Notes under the pieces: generated by a model | What the model was told of the DNA's origin: nothing | Database searches by the model: none | The model's input: only the letters and a program-made list of their open reading frames with translations | Made by a program: the position numbers and the translations under genes | Origin: an uncultured Dialister sp. | GTDB lineage: Bacteria > Bacillota > Negativicutes > Veillonellales > Dialisteraceae | DNA length: 9,368 nt | Reading direction: 5' to 3' | NCBI GenBank assembly: GCA_900545785.1 | Contig: URAA01000053.1 | Coordinates: 1-9,368, forward strand | Part shown: positions 1 through 6,808 of the stretch, in pieces | Layout: every line of letters starts with the position of its first letter | How positions within the stretch are numbered: the stretch's first letter is position 1

Positions 1-2
1 GG

Positions 3-16
3 TGAACTTTTGTTTG
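3..16 (+). promoter_or_regulatory. LexA (SOS/Cheo-type) operator of lexA
   Basis: The sequence TGAACTTTTGTTTG matches the Gram-positive LexA box (consensus CGAAC-N4-GTTCG) in both half-sites: GAAC, four bases, then GTTT in place of GTTC. It overlaps the -35 element of the lexA promoter, so bound LexA would block RNA polymerase. This is the usual negative autoregulation of lexA. The base match is seen directly; binding is inferred. I noticed no other comparable box when reading the window by eye. Confidence 0.75.
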
Positions 17-42
17 AATTATTCGATTTATTAAGTTATAAT
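14..42 (+). promoter_or_regulatory. sigma-A-type promoter of lexA
   Basis: A TTGAAT -35 (14-19) is followed by a 17-base spacer and a perfect TATAAT -10 (37-42). Transcription would start near position 49, leaving an AT-rich leader of about 50 bases before the GTG start codon at 101. The overlap with the LexA box fits SOS control. Confidence 0.75.
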
Positions 43-59
43 AAATAAAAATTGAAATA

Positions 60-83
60 TATAAAATAATTTAATATTTTATA
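60..83 (+). repeat. AT-only inverted repeat in the lexA leader
   Basis: TATAAAATA (60-68) and TATTTTATA (75-83) are perfect reverse complements around a six-base loop. The stem ends directly at the Shine-Dalgarno sequence of lexA (AGAAAGGA, 83-90). All pairs are A-U, so the RNA hairpin would be weak, and such a repeat can arise by chance in AT-rich DNA. No function is claimed. Confidence 0.4.
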
Positions 84-100
84 GAAAGGATGTTCTTGAA

Positions 101-733
101 GTGGCAAAGAAACTGGGCTTACAAAGAGAGTTGACGACAAGAGAAAAAAGCATATTAGAATTTATTCGAAAGAAAATTTGGGAAGACGGATTTCCTCCCA
201 CGGTCCGCGAAATTTGTTCCGCCGTAGGACTTCGTTCCACTTCTACTGTACACGGATACTTATCCCGTCTGGAAAATATGGGAATGATAAAGAAAGATCC
301 CTCCAGTTCCAGAGCCATTGAAGTTGTTGATGATCAGTCATGGCGCAAGAAAAAGATGATTCCTATGCCTATGGTCGGTGCGGTTCGTGCCGGAGAACCT
401 CTCATAGCGGATGAACATATCGAGTCTATATTTCCCCTGCCGGCGGAATTAGTCGGTAATGATACCAATTGTTTTATTCTTGTTGTTCGCGGGGACAGCA
501 TGATCAATGCAGGCATTCAAGAAGGCGATTATCTGATCGTGGCTGAGCAGGAAACCGCCAGAAACGGTGATATCGTTGTTGCTTTGGTAGGCAATGAAGA
601 TGCTACGGTCAAAAGATTTTTCAGAGAAGCCGATCACATTCGCTTACAGCCGGAAAATGATGCCTATGAACCTATTATTTCCAGAGATGTAAAAATTCGC
701 GGAAAAGTTATAGGTTTATATCGACACCTTTAA
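101..733 (+). CDS. lexA: LexA repressor, SOS regulator
   Basis: LexA represses DNA-damage genes and cleaves itself when it meets RecA filaments on single-stranded DNA. The protein is 210 residues, normal for the family. An N-terminal winged helix-turn-helix (about 1-70, with the typical segment FPPTVREIC and STSTVHGYL) is followed by an S24 peptidase domain. Visible self-cleavage features are the Ala97-Gly98 bond in GAVRAGEP, the nucleophile Ser133 in GDSM, and the general base Lys171 in ATVKRF. The start is a GTG preceded by AGAAAGGA ten bases upstream; the nearby ATG at 90 is out of frame. The gene stands alone, convergent with the nadK operon, and has its own promoter with a LexA box. All key residues are present, so it should be functional. 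Confidence 0.97.
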   Translation: MAKKLGLQRELTTREKSILEFIRKKIWEDGFPPTVREICSAVGLRSTSTVHGYLSRLENMGMIKKDPSSSRAIEVVDDQSWRKKKMIPMPMVGAVRAGEPLIADEHIESIFPLPAELVGNDTNCFILVVRGDSMINAGIQEGDYLIVAEQETARNGDIVVALVGNEDATVKRFFREADHIRLQPENDAYEPIISRDVKIRGKVIGLYRHL

Positions 734-750
734 TTAGAAACATAAAATAC

Positions 751-800
751 AAAAAACACAGCTTTTTAAGTTATCCAAACTTTTTAGAGCTGTGTTTTTT
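751..800. terminator. bidirectional intrinsic terminator between lexA and nadK
   Basis: The arms AAAAAACACAGCT (751-763) and AGCTGTGTTTTTT (788-800) are perfect reverse complements. An additional small stem, AAGTT with AACTT (768-772 and 778-782), lies inside the loop. The core ACACAGCT pairing is flanked by six A's on one side and six T's on the other, giving a U-tract in either direction. The structure lies 17 bases after the lexA stop codon and 19 bases after the nadK stop codon, so it can end both convergent transcripts. Confidence 0.85.
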
Positions 801-819
801 GATCACCAAATAGGAATAA

Positions 820-1692
820 TTATATCTTTTTTACGAGTTTATCAGACAATATTTCCCAGAAATCCTGATCTTTAAAACGGATAAAACGTATTTTTTTCTT
901 ACAGCCTTTCACTGCCAAGGTTTCCTTTTGATGTAATTTGTATTCCCCGCTTCCGTCCATAGAAATATGGAGGATATTTTCTCGTTCCGGCAGCGTAATT
1001 TTGACCGTGTCCTTTTCTGAAAGAACTGATGAAAATTTAGCCAATGTATGCGGGCAGACGGGAACGACGATCATTTGCCGGGCCGAAGAATGAAGAATCG
1101 GTCCTCCGCAGGAAAAAGCATATCCCGTCGATCCGGTCGGTGTAGAAATGATTAGACCGTCACAAGGATATTGCTGGGCAAAATTGTCATTGATCCATAA
1201 GTTGACTCTTACCATTTTCCCGATTTGATTTTTTCCTATCACTACATCATTTAATACTGACGGAAGCTTCGTGTTGTTACCGTGCTCATCGGTAATGACA
1301 GAATCTAAAAATAAGCGCTCTTCTAAAACATAGTCATCGGTAAGAAGTTGATTTATTTTATGTTCCGTATCATCTTCTGTAACGGAATTCAGAAAACCCA
1401 ATTCGCCCAAATGAATTCCCGTGAGGAAAACAGAATAATCTGCAAATATTTTTGCCGCTTCCAAAAAAGAACCGTCTCCCCCGATAGAAAGAATATGCTG
1501 TAAATTCAACCCCATCCAGTCGGTATTCTTATATAGGGCCGGTGAAATATGAATTCCTTTTTCTTCCAGTTTCTCTTTTGCTTTGTCCGCAACGAAATAT
1601 TTTATTCTTTTCCTTTCCAGAAGATCAATTAATTTGGGAAGGTATTCATAAATTTTCGGTTTTCCCATATTGGGATAGATACCGAATTCCAT
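820..1692 (-). CDS. nadK: NAD kinase
   Basis: This ATP- or polyphosphate-dependent enzyme phosphorylates NAD to NADP in the cytoplasm. The protein is 290 residues, typical for the family. It shows the GGDG motif (71-74, catalytic Asp73), the segment GIHLGELGFL (92-101), the substrate-binding NDVV (148-151) and the glycine-rich DGLIISTPTGSTGY (178-191). His94 replaces the Asn common in proteobacterial enzymes, as in some Firmicutes enzymes. It is the last gene of the operon; its ATG lies four bases after the tlyA stop. Its ribosome binding site AAAGGGGTGA (1697-1706) is made from the last two codons and the stop of tlyA, which suggests coupled translation. A terminator follows 19 bases downstream. 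Confidence 0.95.
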   Translation of the reverse strand: MEFGIYPNMGKPKIYEYLPKLIDLLERKRIKYFVADKAKEKLEEKGIHISPALYKNTDWMGLNLQHILSIGGDGSFLEAAKIFADYSVFLTGIHLGELGFLNSVTEDDTEHKINQLLTDDYVLEERLFLDSVITDEHGNNTKLPSVLNDVVIGKNQIGKMVRVNLWINDNFAQQYPCDGLIISTPTGSTGYAFSCGGPILHSSARQMIVVPVCPHTLAKFSSVLSEKDTVKITLPERENILHISMDGSGEYKLHQKETLAVKGCKKKIRFIRFKDQDFWEILSDKLVKKI

Positions 1693-1696
1693 ATAA

Positions 1697-2572
1697 TCAC
1701 CCCTTTAAATTAAAATGTGCTTCTTCTACCACGGAATGAATCGAATTCATGTCAAAAGATTTTTCCGAGTCCGAAAGTTTCTTTTGTAACAGCGCCAGAA
1801 ACTCAATATTTCCCGAACCGCCCTTGATAGGAGAATAGGTCAGGCCGCAGGTGGAAAAACCGGCGGTATCAAAAGCGGATAATGTATCACGGATGACTTC
1901 TTCGTGTATCGTCTTATCTCGTATAATTCCCCCTTTTCCCACTTTTTCTTTGCCTGCTTCAAATTGAGGTTTTATTAATATGATCATAGAGCCGTTTTCT
2001 TTCAGGATAGAGTTAACGGCAGGAATAATTTTTAATACAGAAATAAAGGAAATATCGGCAGAAATAAAATCGACCGGCTCCCCCAGCATATCTAAAGTCA
2101 CTTCTTTAATGTTCGTTTTTTCCAGATTGATGACTTGCGGATTACTCCTCAATTTCCAGTCAAGTTGATTTGTTCCCACATCAATGGCATATACTTTAGA
2201 AGCTCCGTTTTGAAGGGCGCAATCGGTGAAACCACCCGTAGATGCGCCTATATCTGCCATGATTTTATTTTCCAGATCAAGATGAAATGTTTTTATGGCT
2301 TTTTCTAATTTATAGCCCCCTCGTCCCACATAAGGCATAATATGTCCCTTGATCCGAAGGCGACAATCGGAAGGAACTTTCGTACCCGGCTTATCTACGG
2401 GAACATCATTTACTAAAATGATTCCCTCCATAATATGGCGTTTTGCATTCTCCCGGCTGTCAAAGAAACCTTGTTCAACAAGTAATACATCAAGCCGTTC
2501 TTTTTTTACTTTTATCTTCTGTGTCATAGTATCAACCGAGTTTAATTTCACTATCGAATGATCTTCAATCAT
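1697..2572 (-). CDS. tlyA: TlyA family rRNA (cytidine-2'-O)-methyltransferase / hemolysin-like protein
   Basis: TlyA proteins combine an RNA-binding S4 domain with an FtsJ-like methyltransferase; the mycobacterial member methylates 2'-O of cytidines in 16S and 23S rRNA. Here the S4 domain spans about residues 25-85 (ERLDVLLVEQGF onward), followed by YVGRGGYKLEKAI. The S-adenosylmethionine loop DIGASTGGFTD is at 107-117. The FtsJ tetrad is present as Lys88, Asp173, Lys201 and Glu257. The ATG chosen overlaps the ispA stop as ATGA. An alternative ATG at 2527 would give the 276-residue form closer to typical length, with the weak site GGTTGA upstream; I cannot decide between them. The B. subtilis homologue in the same position is yqxC. 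The exact target nucleotides, and any hemolytic role, are not shown by sequence. Confidence 0.92.
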   Translation of the reverse strand: MIEDHSIVKLNSVDTMTQKIKVKKERLDVLLVEQGFFDSRENAKRHIMEGIILVNDVPVDKPGTKVPSDCRLRIKGHIMPYVGRGGYKLEKAIKTFHLDLENKIMADIGASTGGFTDCALQNGASKVYAIDVGTNQLDWKLRSNPQVINLEKTNIKEVTLDMLGEPVDFISADISFISVLKIIPAVNSILKENGSMIILIKPQFEAGKEKVGKGGIIRDKTIHEEVIRDTLSAFDTAGFSTCGLTYSPIKGGSGNIEFLALLQKKLSDSEKSFDMNSIHSVVEEAHFNLKG

Positions 2573-3444
2573 TTTACTCTTGTATAAATAAAATGAAGCA
2601 GTTCTGTCAAAATATCTTTATATTCTAAATGCTCTATTATTTTTAAGGCAAGTTCCATTTCCTTTTTGGCCAGCAGACGTGCCTGATTGACTCCGAGGAT
2701 TGTCACATAAGTGGATTTCCCATCGGCTATATCCTGACCCGGTTTTTTACCCATTTCAGATAAAATTCCTGATTGATCCAATAAATCATCGGTAATTTGA
2801 AATAACAGTCCCAAATGTTCTCCAAATTGATGAAGTATATTTCGTGTTTCTTCCGATGCATTTGATATCACTGCCGCCATATCAATGGGAGCACATAAAA
2901 GGCAGCCTGTTTTGTAATAATCAAGCAGTTGCAATTCTTCCGAACCGATTTCTTTTCCTTCTGCCGATTTATCGTGAGCCTGACCTGCTACCATACCAAA
3001 AGGACCGGCAGCGGCAGATAGTATTTTGATAAGTTCTATTTTAATTTCGGAATTCAGTTTTTTATTATCCGCAACCAATGTAAACGCCTGCGTCAGCAGA
3101 CCGTCCCCCGCCATTGTAGCAATACCGGCACCGTATATTTTATGATTGGTCGGTTTCCCCCTGCGGTAGTCATCATTGTCCATCGCAGGTAAATCGTCAT
3201 GAATTAAAGAATAGGTGTGAATACATTCAATGGAAGCGGCAATATCTAAATAATTTTCTGATTTTTTCCCTAACAGATCTAATAAAGTAAGAAATAAAAA
3301 CGGGCGTATACGTTTCCCTCCCGCCATCAGACTGTAATTCATGGCATCGAATAAGACCTGATGTTCTCGGTGAAGAGGAATCAAAAGATTCTCCAGATAA
3401 TGATTAATCAGAATCTGTTTTTTCTTGATTAATTCTTCTATCAT
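2569..3444 (-). CDS. ispA: Polyprenyl synthetase, probable farnesyl diphosphate synthase
   Basis: This enzyme condenses isopentenyl diphosphate with allylic diphosphates to make the C15 (possibly C20) precursor of quinones, undecaprenyl phosphate and related lipids. Numbered from an upstream in-frame ATG at 3465, GGKRIRP is at 49-55. The first aspartate-rich motif DDLPAMD is at 90-96, with the two-residue insertion usual in bacterial short-chain synthases, and the second DDLLD is at 226-230. I place the start at the ATG at 3444 (291 residues) because AAGAGGAG lies ten bases upstream. The ATG at 3465 has no such site, and its own codons form that ribosome binding site. The gene overlaps xseB by 41 bases and tlyA by 4. 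Chain length cannot be fixed by motif alone, and dxs, the usual neighbour, is absent. Confidence 0.93.
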   Translation of the reverse strand: MIEELIKKKQILINHYLENLLIPLHREHQVLFDAMNYSLMAGGKRIRPFLFLTLLDLLGKKSENYLDIAASIECIHTYSLIHDDLPAMDNDDYRRGKPTNHKIYGAGIATMAGDGLLTQAFTLVADNKKLNSEIKIELIKILSAAAGPFGMVAGQAHDKSAEGKEIGSEELQLLDYYKTGCLLCAPIDMAAVISNASEETRNILHQFGEHLGLLFQITDDLLDQSGILSEMGKKPGQDIADGKSTYVTILGVNQARLLAKKEMELALKIIEHLEYKDILTELLHFIYTRVK

Positions 3445-3667
3445 TTTTGCGAATCTCCTCTTCATTCATCAGTTTCTTGATTTCTTCAGAAATATCAAAA
3501 ATATCGTTCTCGGTTTTATTCAATATAGATAGGCATCTTTTTGCGGCTTCCGTTCCCGCCTTGTACTTCTCAATCATTTCATCTAAGGATAATCTTTCAT
3601 TCTGCAGCTCTTCTACAGATTTTCGAAGATTTTCCATCGATACTTCAAAACTCTCTTTATCAGACAT
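3404..3667 (-). CDS. xseB: Exodeoxyribonuclease VII small subunit
   Basis: XseB binds the extended helical part of XseA to form exonuclease VII, which degrades single-stranded DNA from both ends. The 87-residue product is a charged helical hairpin with the family pattern SFEVSMENLRKSVEEL, then LSLDEMIEKYKAGTEAAKRC, and an acidic/lysine-rich tail. The start is set at the ATG at 3667, where GAGGA lies nine bases upstream. The in-frame ATG at 3676, three codons earlier, directly abuts that site and is unlikely to be used. The gene overlaps the end of xseA by 8 bases and the start of ispA by 41, which fits coupled translation of the two subunits. Confidence 0.93.
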   Translation of the reverse strand: MSDKESFEVSMENLRKSVEELQNERLSLDEMIEKYKAGTEAAKRCLSILNKTENDIFDISEEIKKLMNEEEIRKNDRRINQEKTDSD

Positions 3668-4757
3668 TATTATCATTCCTCATCAGCAAATTTTTCTTGA
3701 TTAACCGGATCTGATTATTTTGAATCTTGTACATATAGTCAGTCAACACTGATTTCTTATCACTTATATTTTCAATCAGAAGATTTTTTAACAAAAGCCA
3801 CTGTAAAAATATTTTTTGTTTTTCCAATGAAAAATCTTTTGAACAGGATATATATCGAAATTCCTTGATCGTGAAATTTAATATAGTTTTTTTCTCAGAT
3901 ATATTTTTCTTCATTTCCTTATCCATCAGAGAAAGAAAAGAAAATATTTTTTCTATCATATATTCTTTTAAAGGAATGGCAATTTCCGCTGCTTGTGTCG
4001 GTGTAGATGCCCGTACATCGGATACGCGATCCAGTAATGTCATATCCCGTTCATGCCCTACTGCAGAAATAATGGGAATTTTTGATTCAAAAACCGCATC
4101 CAGCAAGACTTTATTATTGAAGGGTCGCAAATCTTCTTCCGCTCCTCCGCCTCGAGCAATAATGAGAATATCCGGCGGCTCGTTTTCCTGATTGGCAAGT
4201 TTCACCATATTTGCCATATTTGCGGAAGCTTCGTCTCCTTGTACTTCCGTACTGTATAAAGAATAGGAAACGGAATTATTTCTTATATTTCCCGTTTTTA
4301 GAATGTCATAAATAACCGCACCGGAACCGGATGTAATAATACCTATATGAAATGGAAACTCCGGTAATTCTTTTTTATTTGATAAGGCAAAATATCCTTT
4401 CTTATCAAGTTCTTCTTCCAATAAATTGATCTCTTGTGACAAAGGACTTTCCGTAACGGAAATAATTCTTTCCACATGTAAAATCGGTTTTCCTCCGGTT
4501 TTATCGTAGCGAAGATCACCGATAACGGATGCTTCTATTCCATTCTTTAAATTACGCCCTAAGAAAGTGCTGCGCATTTTTCCGATTTTGCAAAAGATGC
4601 GGAAATTTTCATCAATTAAGGAAAAGAAGGTATTTCCGGAAAAATGAACGTTTAGATTGCTGATCGTTCCCCGTACCGTTATATTTCTAAAAATATAGTC
4701 TTTTTGAAATGTTATAGAGACAAGAGAGCTACATTCTTTTACCGTATAAATTTTCAT
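3660..4757 (-). CDS. xseA: Exodeoxyribonuclease VII large subunit
   Basis: This is the catalytic subunit of exonuclease VII. An N-terminal OB-fold (about 1-100, with VRGTISNLNVHFSGNTFFSL) binds DNA. The catalytic core holds GIITSGSGAVIYDIL (139-153), IIARGGGAEEDLRPFN (199-214) and SAVGHERDMTLLDRVSDVRASTPTQAAE (231-258). Asp151, Arg202, His235 and Asp238 match the E. coli residues shown to matter for activity (Asp155, Arg205, His238, Asp241). The protein has 365 residues, against about 450 in E. coli and B. subtilis. The shortfall is in the lysine-rich, helical C-terminal part. The ATG has GAGGT six bases upstream and overlaps the preceding gene by 29 bases; xseB follows with an 8-base overlap. 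No frameshift is evident at the 3' end. Confidence 0.94.
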   Translation of the reverse strand: MKIYTVKECSSLVSITFQKDYIFRNITVRGTISNLNVHFSGNTFFSLIDENFRIFCKIGKMRSTFLGRNLKNGIEASVIGDLRYDKTGGKPILHVERIISVTESPLSQEINLLEEELDKKGYFALSNKKELPEFPFHIGIITSGSGAVIYDILKTGNIRNNSVSYSLYSTEVQGDEASANMANMVKLANQENEPPDILIIARGGGAEEDLRPFNNKVLLDAVFESKIPIISAVGHERDMTLLDRVSDVRASTPTQAAEIAIPLKEYMIEKIFSFLSLMDKEMKKNISEKKTILNFTIKEFRYISCSKDFSLEKQKIFLQWLLLKNLLIENISDKKSVLTDYMYKIQNNQIRLIKKNLLMRNDNNV

Positions 4758-5691
4758 GACTGTACCTCATAAATGCACCGAATGCATTTCCTGTCGCATT
4801 ATCACTGCTGTATTTGGGATTTGCAAAAACGGGAGTCAATTCTTTATTATTGCAAATTCCAGTGATAATGTTTCTTAAGTACCGGTTACTCATTACACCG
4901 CCTACGGCAATAAAAGGCATTTTGCTTTGAAATGAATGTTGTCCCAAGACCTGTTTTAAGGATTCCCCTATAGAAACAAGAACGCCTTTGGCAATATCTT
5001 CTTTTTTATATTTTCCCGACAGAATATCTTTTTGTACTTTTGTTTCCGGGCCGGCATAACTGAAAGCATTTTTTGTTTTTGCAACAGGAACATGATAAGA
5101 ATCCTCCCCGCAGCAGGCAAGTTCTTCCATTTTGGGACCTGCAGGGAATGATAAATGCAAAGAGACACCGATGCGGTCGATAAATTGTCCTGCCGTAATA
5201 TCGTTTGAGTGAATCAGATTTTTTATATTCATCTCATTATGTACCCACTCAATGCAAAGTACATCTTGTGTACCACCGGAAAGATGTATCATATAAAAAG
5301 GTTTGTTCCATAAATCAGGAGATTCTCTGACGGCTGCCAATGCATGATTTTCCTGATGACTGAATTCAAAGACGGGAATGCCTTTCGATAAGGCGATCGA
5401 TTCGGCAAATCCTTTTCCCACAAAAAAAACGGGCATATAAGAATCTGCCCGACGACGTGGAAATATCGACACTCCGATGCCATCAATTTCCTGAAGGCAG
5501 GAACCCAATTTTTTTAAAACAACCGGAAGATTTTTTGTATGTTGGAATACCATTTCGGATTGGGATAACCCTCGATGTCCTTCTTTGACGGAAAGGATGA
5601 TCCGCTCTTCTGCAACGATACCGCTTGCCGTATCAAAGATGGCTGCCGATGTGGTGTAACAACTGGTATCTATACCAAGAAATTTAGACAT
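4729..5691 (-). CDS. TsaD/Kae1-like paralogue (peptidase M22 / ASKHA fold)
   Basis: The 320-residue protein has the overall layout of TsaD, the enzyme that makes the t6A base of tRNA: FLGIDTSC at 4-11, a metal-site motif HQENH (His112, His116), SGGT (138-141), AGPKMEELA (184-192), GGVMSN (264-269) and SSDNATGNAFGAF, where Asp297 matches the third metal ligand. It differs from true TsaD in the first motif: TSC-D-E-T is replaced by TSC-Y-T-T (Tyr12, Thr13). It is therefore probably the divergent paralogue that clostridial genomes carry next to nusB/xseA and often label O-sialoglycoprotein endopeptidase. The start is the ATG at 5691, with AGGAG four bases upstream and an 8-base overlap with nusB; the ATG at 5712 has no ribosome site. 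The actual reaction is unknown. Confidence 0.85.
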   Translation of the reverse strand: MSKFLGIDTSCYTTSAAIFDTASGIVAEERIILSVKEGHRGLSQSEMVFQHTKNLPVVLKKLGSCLQEIDGIGVSIFPRRRADSYMPVFFVGKGFAESIALSKGIPVFEFSHQENHALAAVRESPDLWNKPFYMIHLSGGTQDVLCIEWVHNEMNIKNLIHSNDITAGQFIDRIGVSLHLSFPAGPKMEELACCGEDSYHVPVAKTKNAFSYAGPETKVQKDILSGKYKKEDIAKGVLVSIGESLKQVLGQHSFQSKMPFIAVGGVMSNRYLRNIITGICNNKELTPVFANPKYSSDNATGNAFGAFMRYSHENLYGKRM

Positions 5692-6082
5692 TTGACTCCT
5701 GTAATGCAGCATTCAGAATGCCGTTAATAAACCGATAGGAATTTTCTCCCCCATATTCTTTTGCAAGTTCGATGGCTTCATTGATGATTACTTTTCTGTC
5801 GGGCGCATTTCTATCATAGTCAAATTCAGCAATTGCCAAACGGAGAATATTTTTATCTACTATATTTAATTGTTCGATTGACCAATTTTTCAAATATTTT
5901 ATGATTTTTTCATCAATGCTCTTTGCATTTTCGTGTACAGTTGAAACCAGAAGGTCAGCAAAGGGTTTATCTTCATTCGATAAGGGCTTCTCCGAATCCA
6001 AAATTATTTCATTGCTTTCCGGATTAATATCTTTCGAATATAAAACCATCAGTGCGTATTCTCTTGCCCTGCTTTTATTCAT
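5684..6082 (-). CDS. nusB: Transcription antitermination factor NusB
   Basis: NusB, with NusE (S10), binds boxA RNA and supports antitermination of rRNA transcription. The all-helical 132-residue protein shows the expected N-terminal SRAREYALMVLY, the central LKNWSIEQLNIVDKNILRLAIAEF (64-87) and the C-terminal RKVIINEAIELAKEYGGENSYRFINGIL (96-123). Length is normal. The ATG is preceded by AGAGG with a six-base spacer, twelve bases after the second Asp23 gene. The gene lies between Asp23-type genes and xseA, as in Bacillus and clostridia. No key region is missing. Confidence 0.96.
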   Translation of the reverse strand: MNKSRAREYALMVLYSKDINPESNEIILDSEKPLSNEDKPFADLLVSTVHENAKSIDEKIIKYLKNWSIEQLNIVDKNILRLAIAEFDYDRNAPDRKVIINEAIELAKEYGGENSYRFINGILNAALQESNV

Positions 6083-6094
6083 GTAATACCTCTT

Positions 6095-6436
6095 TTATTT
6101 AATGATCTCAGTAACTGCCACATCAATACTCAAAATCGGCTCAGTTGTTAATTCGCTCACTATATCATGAATTTTATTCTGTATGATTTTGCCGATTGAA
6201 GATATATCGCAATCATAAATAAGAGCTACAGAAACATCAATATAAATTCCCCTTTTTGTGTGCCGCAGAAAAATCCCTTTTGGCGGTCTTTTTTTAAATG
6301 CAAAAGTAATTTCTTGCATAATGTCTTGAAATCCGTCAGAAGTAAAACTGCATACTTCCTGAAGTGAAAGTACGGATTCCTCTATTCTTTGATACATTAT
6401 TTCATCGGATACAGATATTTTAATTTCATCTGACAT
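6095..6436 (-). CDS. Second Asp23/Gls24 family protein (divergent copy)
   Basis: The 113-residue protein belongs to the Asp23/Gls24 (DUF322) family by its C-terminal half. The segment GIYIDVSVALIYDCDISSIGKIIQNKIHDIVSELTTEPILSIDVAVTEI (63-111) gives the alternating strand-helix-strand pattern of the family. The N-terminal half (MSDEIKISVSDEIMYQRIEESVLSL) lacks the usual opening found in the neighbouring copy and carries the basic stretch FKKRPPKG. I use the ATG at 6436, with AGGT six bases upstream and one base after the stop of the first copy. A longer reading from TTG at 6472 has nothing to support it. No signal peptide or membrane segment is seen. In vivo function is unknown; pairing with its neighbour is an inference. 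Confidence 0.78.
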   Translation of the reverse strand: MSDEIKISVSDEIMYQRIEESVLSLQEVCSFTSDGFQDIMQEITFAFKKRPPKGIFLRHTKRGIYIDVSVALIYDCDISSIGKIIQNKIHDIVSELTTEPILSIDVAVTEIIK

Positions 6437-6437
6437 A

Positions 6438-6800
6438 CTATGACCTGTCGGAAACAAAGATAACTTGTTCAATATTTATATTCACTTCCGATACATTGAT
6501 TCCTGTATGGGAGTATATATTTTCTTTGACAAGTTTCTGCAACTGCAATGCTATGGCAGGAATACGCATACCGTATTTAACACAGACATGCAAATCAAGT
6601 ACTACCATATCATCTTTAACGGAAACGTGAACGCCCTCCGCAGCTTCATCACTGATAACAGAAGAAATACCGTGAGAATAACGATCATCCATGGAAACAA
6701 TTCCTTCTGTGTGTAAAGCAGCTTCTCGGGCAAGAACTGCAATGACCTGATCAGCAATGATGATTCTTCCCAGGTCATTCTTTATATTTGCAGTTTCCAT
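6438..6800 (-). CDS. Asp23/Gls24 family protein, YqhY-like
   Basis: The 120-residue cytoplasmic protein has the standard Asp23 layout: LGRIIIADQVIAVLAREAALHTEGIVSM (10-37), then VHVSVKDDMVVLDLHVCVKYGMRIPAIALQLQKLVKENIYSHTGINVSEVNINIEQV (57-113). Its position just before nusB corresponds to B. subtilis yqhY, whose product influences acetyl-CoA carboxylase activity. Here no accBC genes are near, so that role is uncertain. I place the start at the ATG at 6800, eight bases after the efp stop. A GTG at 6812, overlapping the efp stop as GTGA, would add four residues. The ribosome site is weak for both (AAAGTGAG upstream of the ATG). Confidence 0.88.
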   Translation of the reverse strand: METANIKNDLGRIIIADQVIAVLAREAALHTEGIVSMDDRYSHGISSVISDEAAEGVHVSVKDDMVVLDLHVCVKYGMRIPAIALQLQKLVKENIYSHTGINVSEVNINIEQVIFVSDRS

Positions 6801-6808
6801 CTGAAGTC

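Noticed and set aside
90..101. ATG at 90 as an alternative lexA start.
   Set aside because: It is out of frame with LexA and lies on the end of the Shine-Dalgarno sequence; GTG at 101 gives the full family N-terminus.
734..819. Small RNA or leader peptide between lexA and nadK.
   Set aside because: The 86-bp gap is fully accounted for by the bidirectional terminator; no start codon with a ribosome site was found.
3445..3465. Longer ispA start at 3465.
   Set aside because: It has no ribosome site; its first codons (AAG AGG AGA) form the site for the ATG at 3444.
5692..5712. Longer start (ATG at 5712) for the TsaD-like gene.
   Set aside because: No ribosome site precedes it, and AGGAG lies inside that extension, in front of the ATG at 5691.
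6437..6472. Longer N-terminus for the second Asp23 gene, from TTG at 6472.
   Set aside because: The start is a rare TTG without a ribosome site and would overlap the first copy; the ATG at 6436 has AGGT at good spacing.
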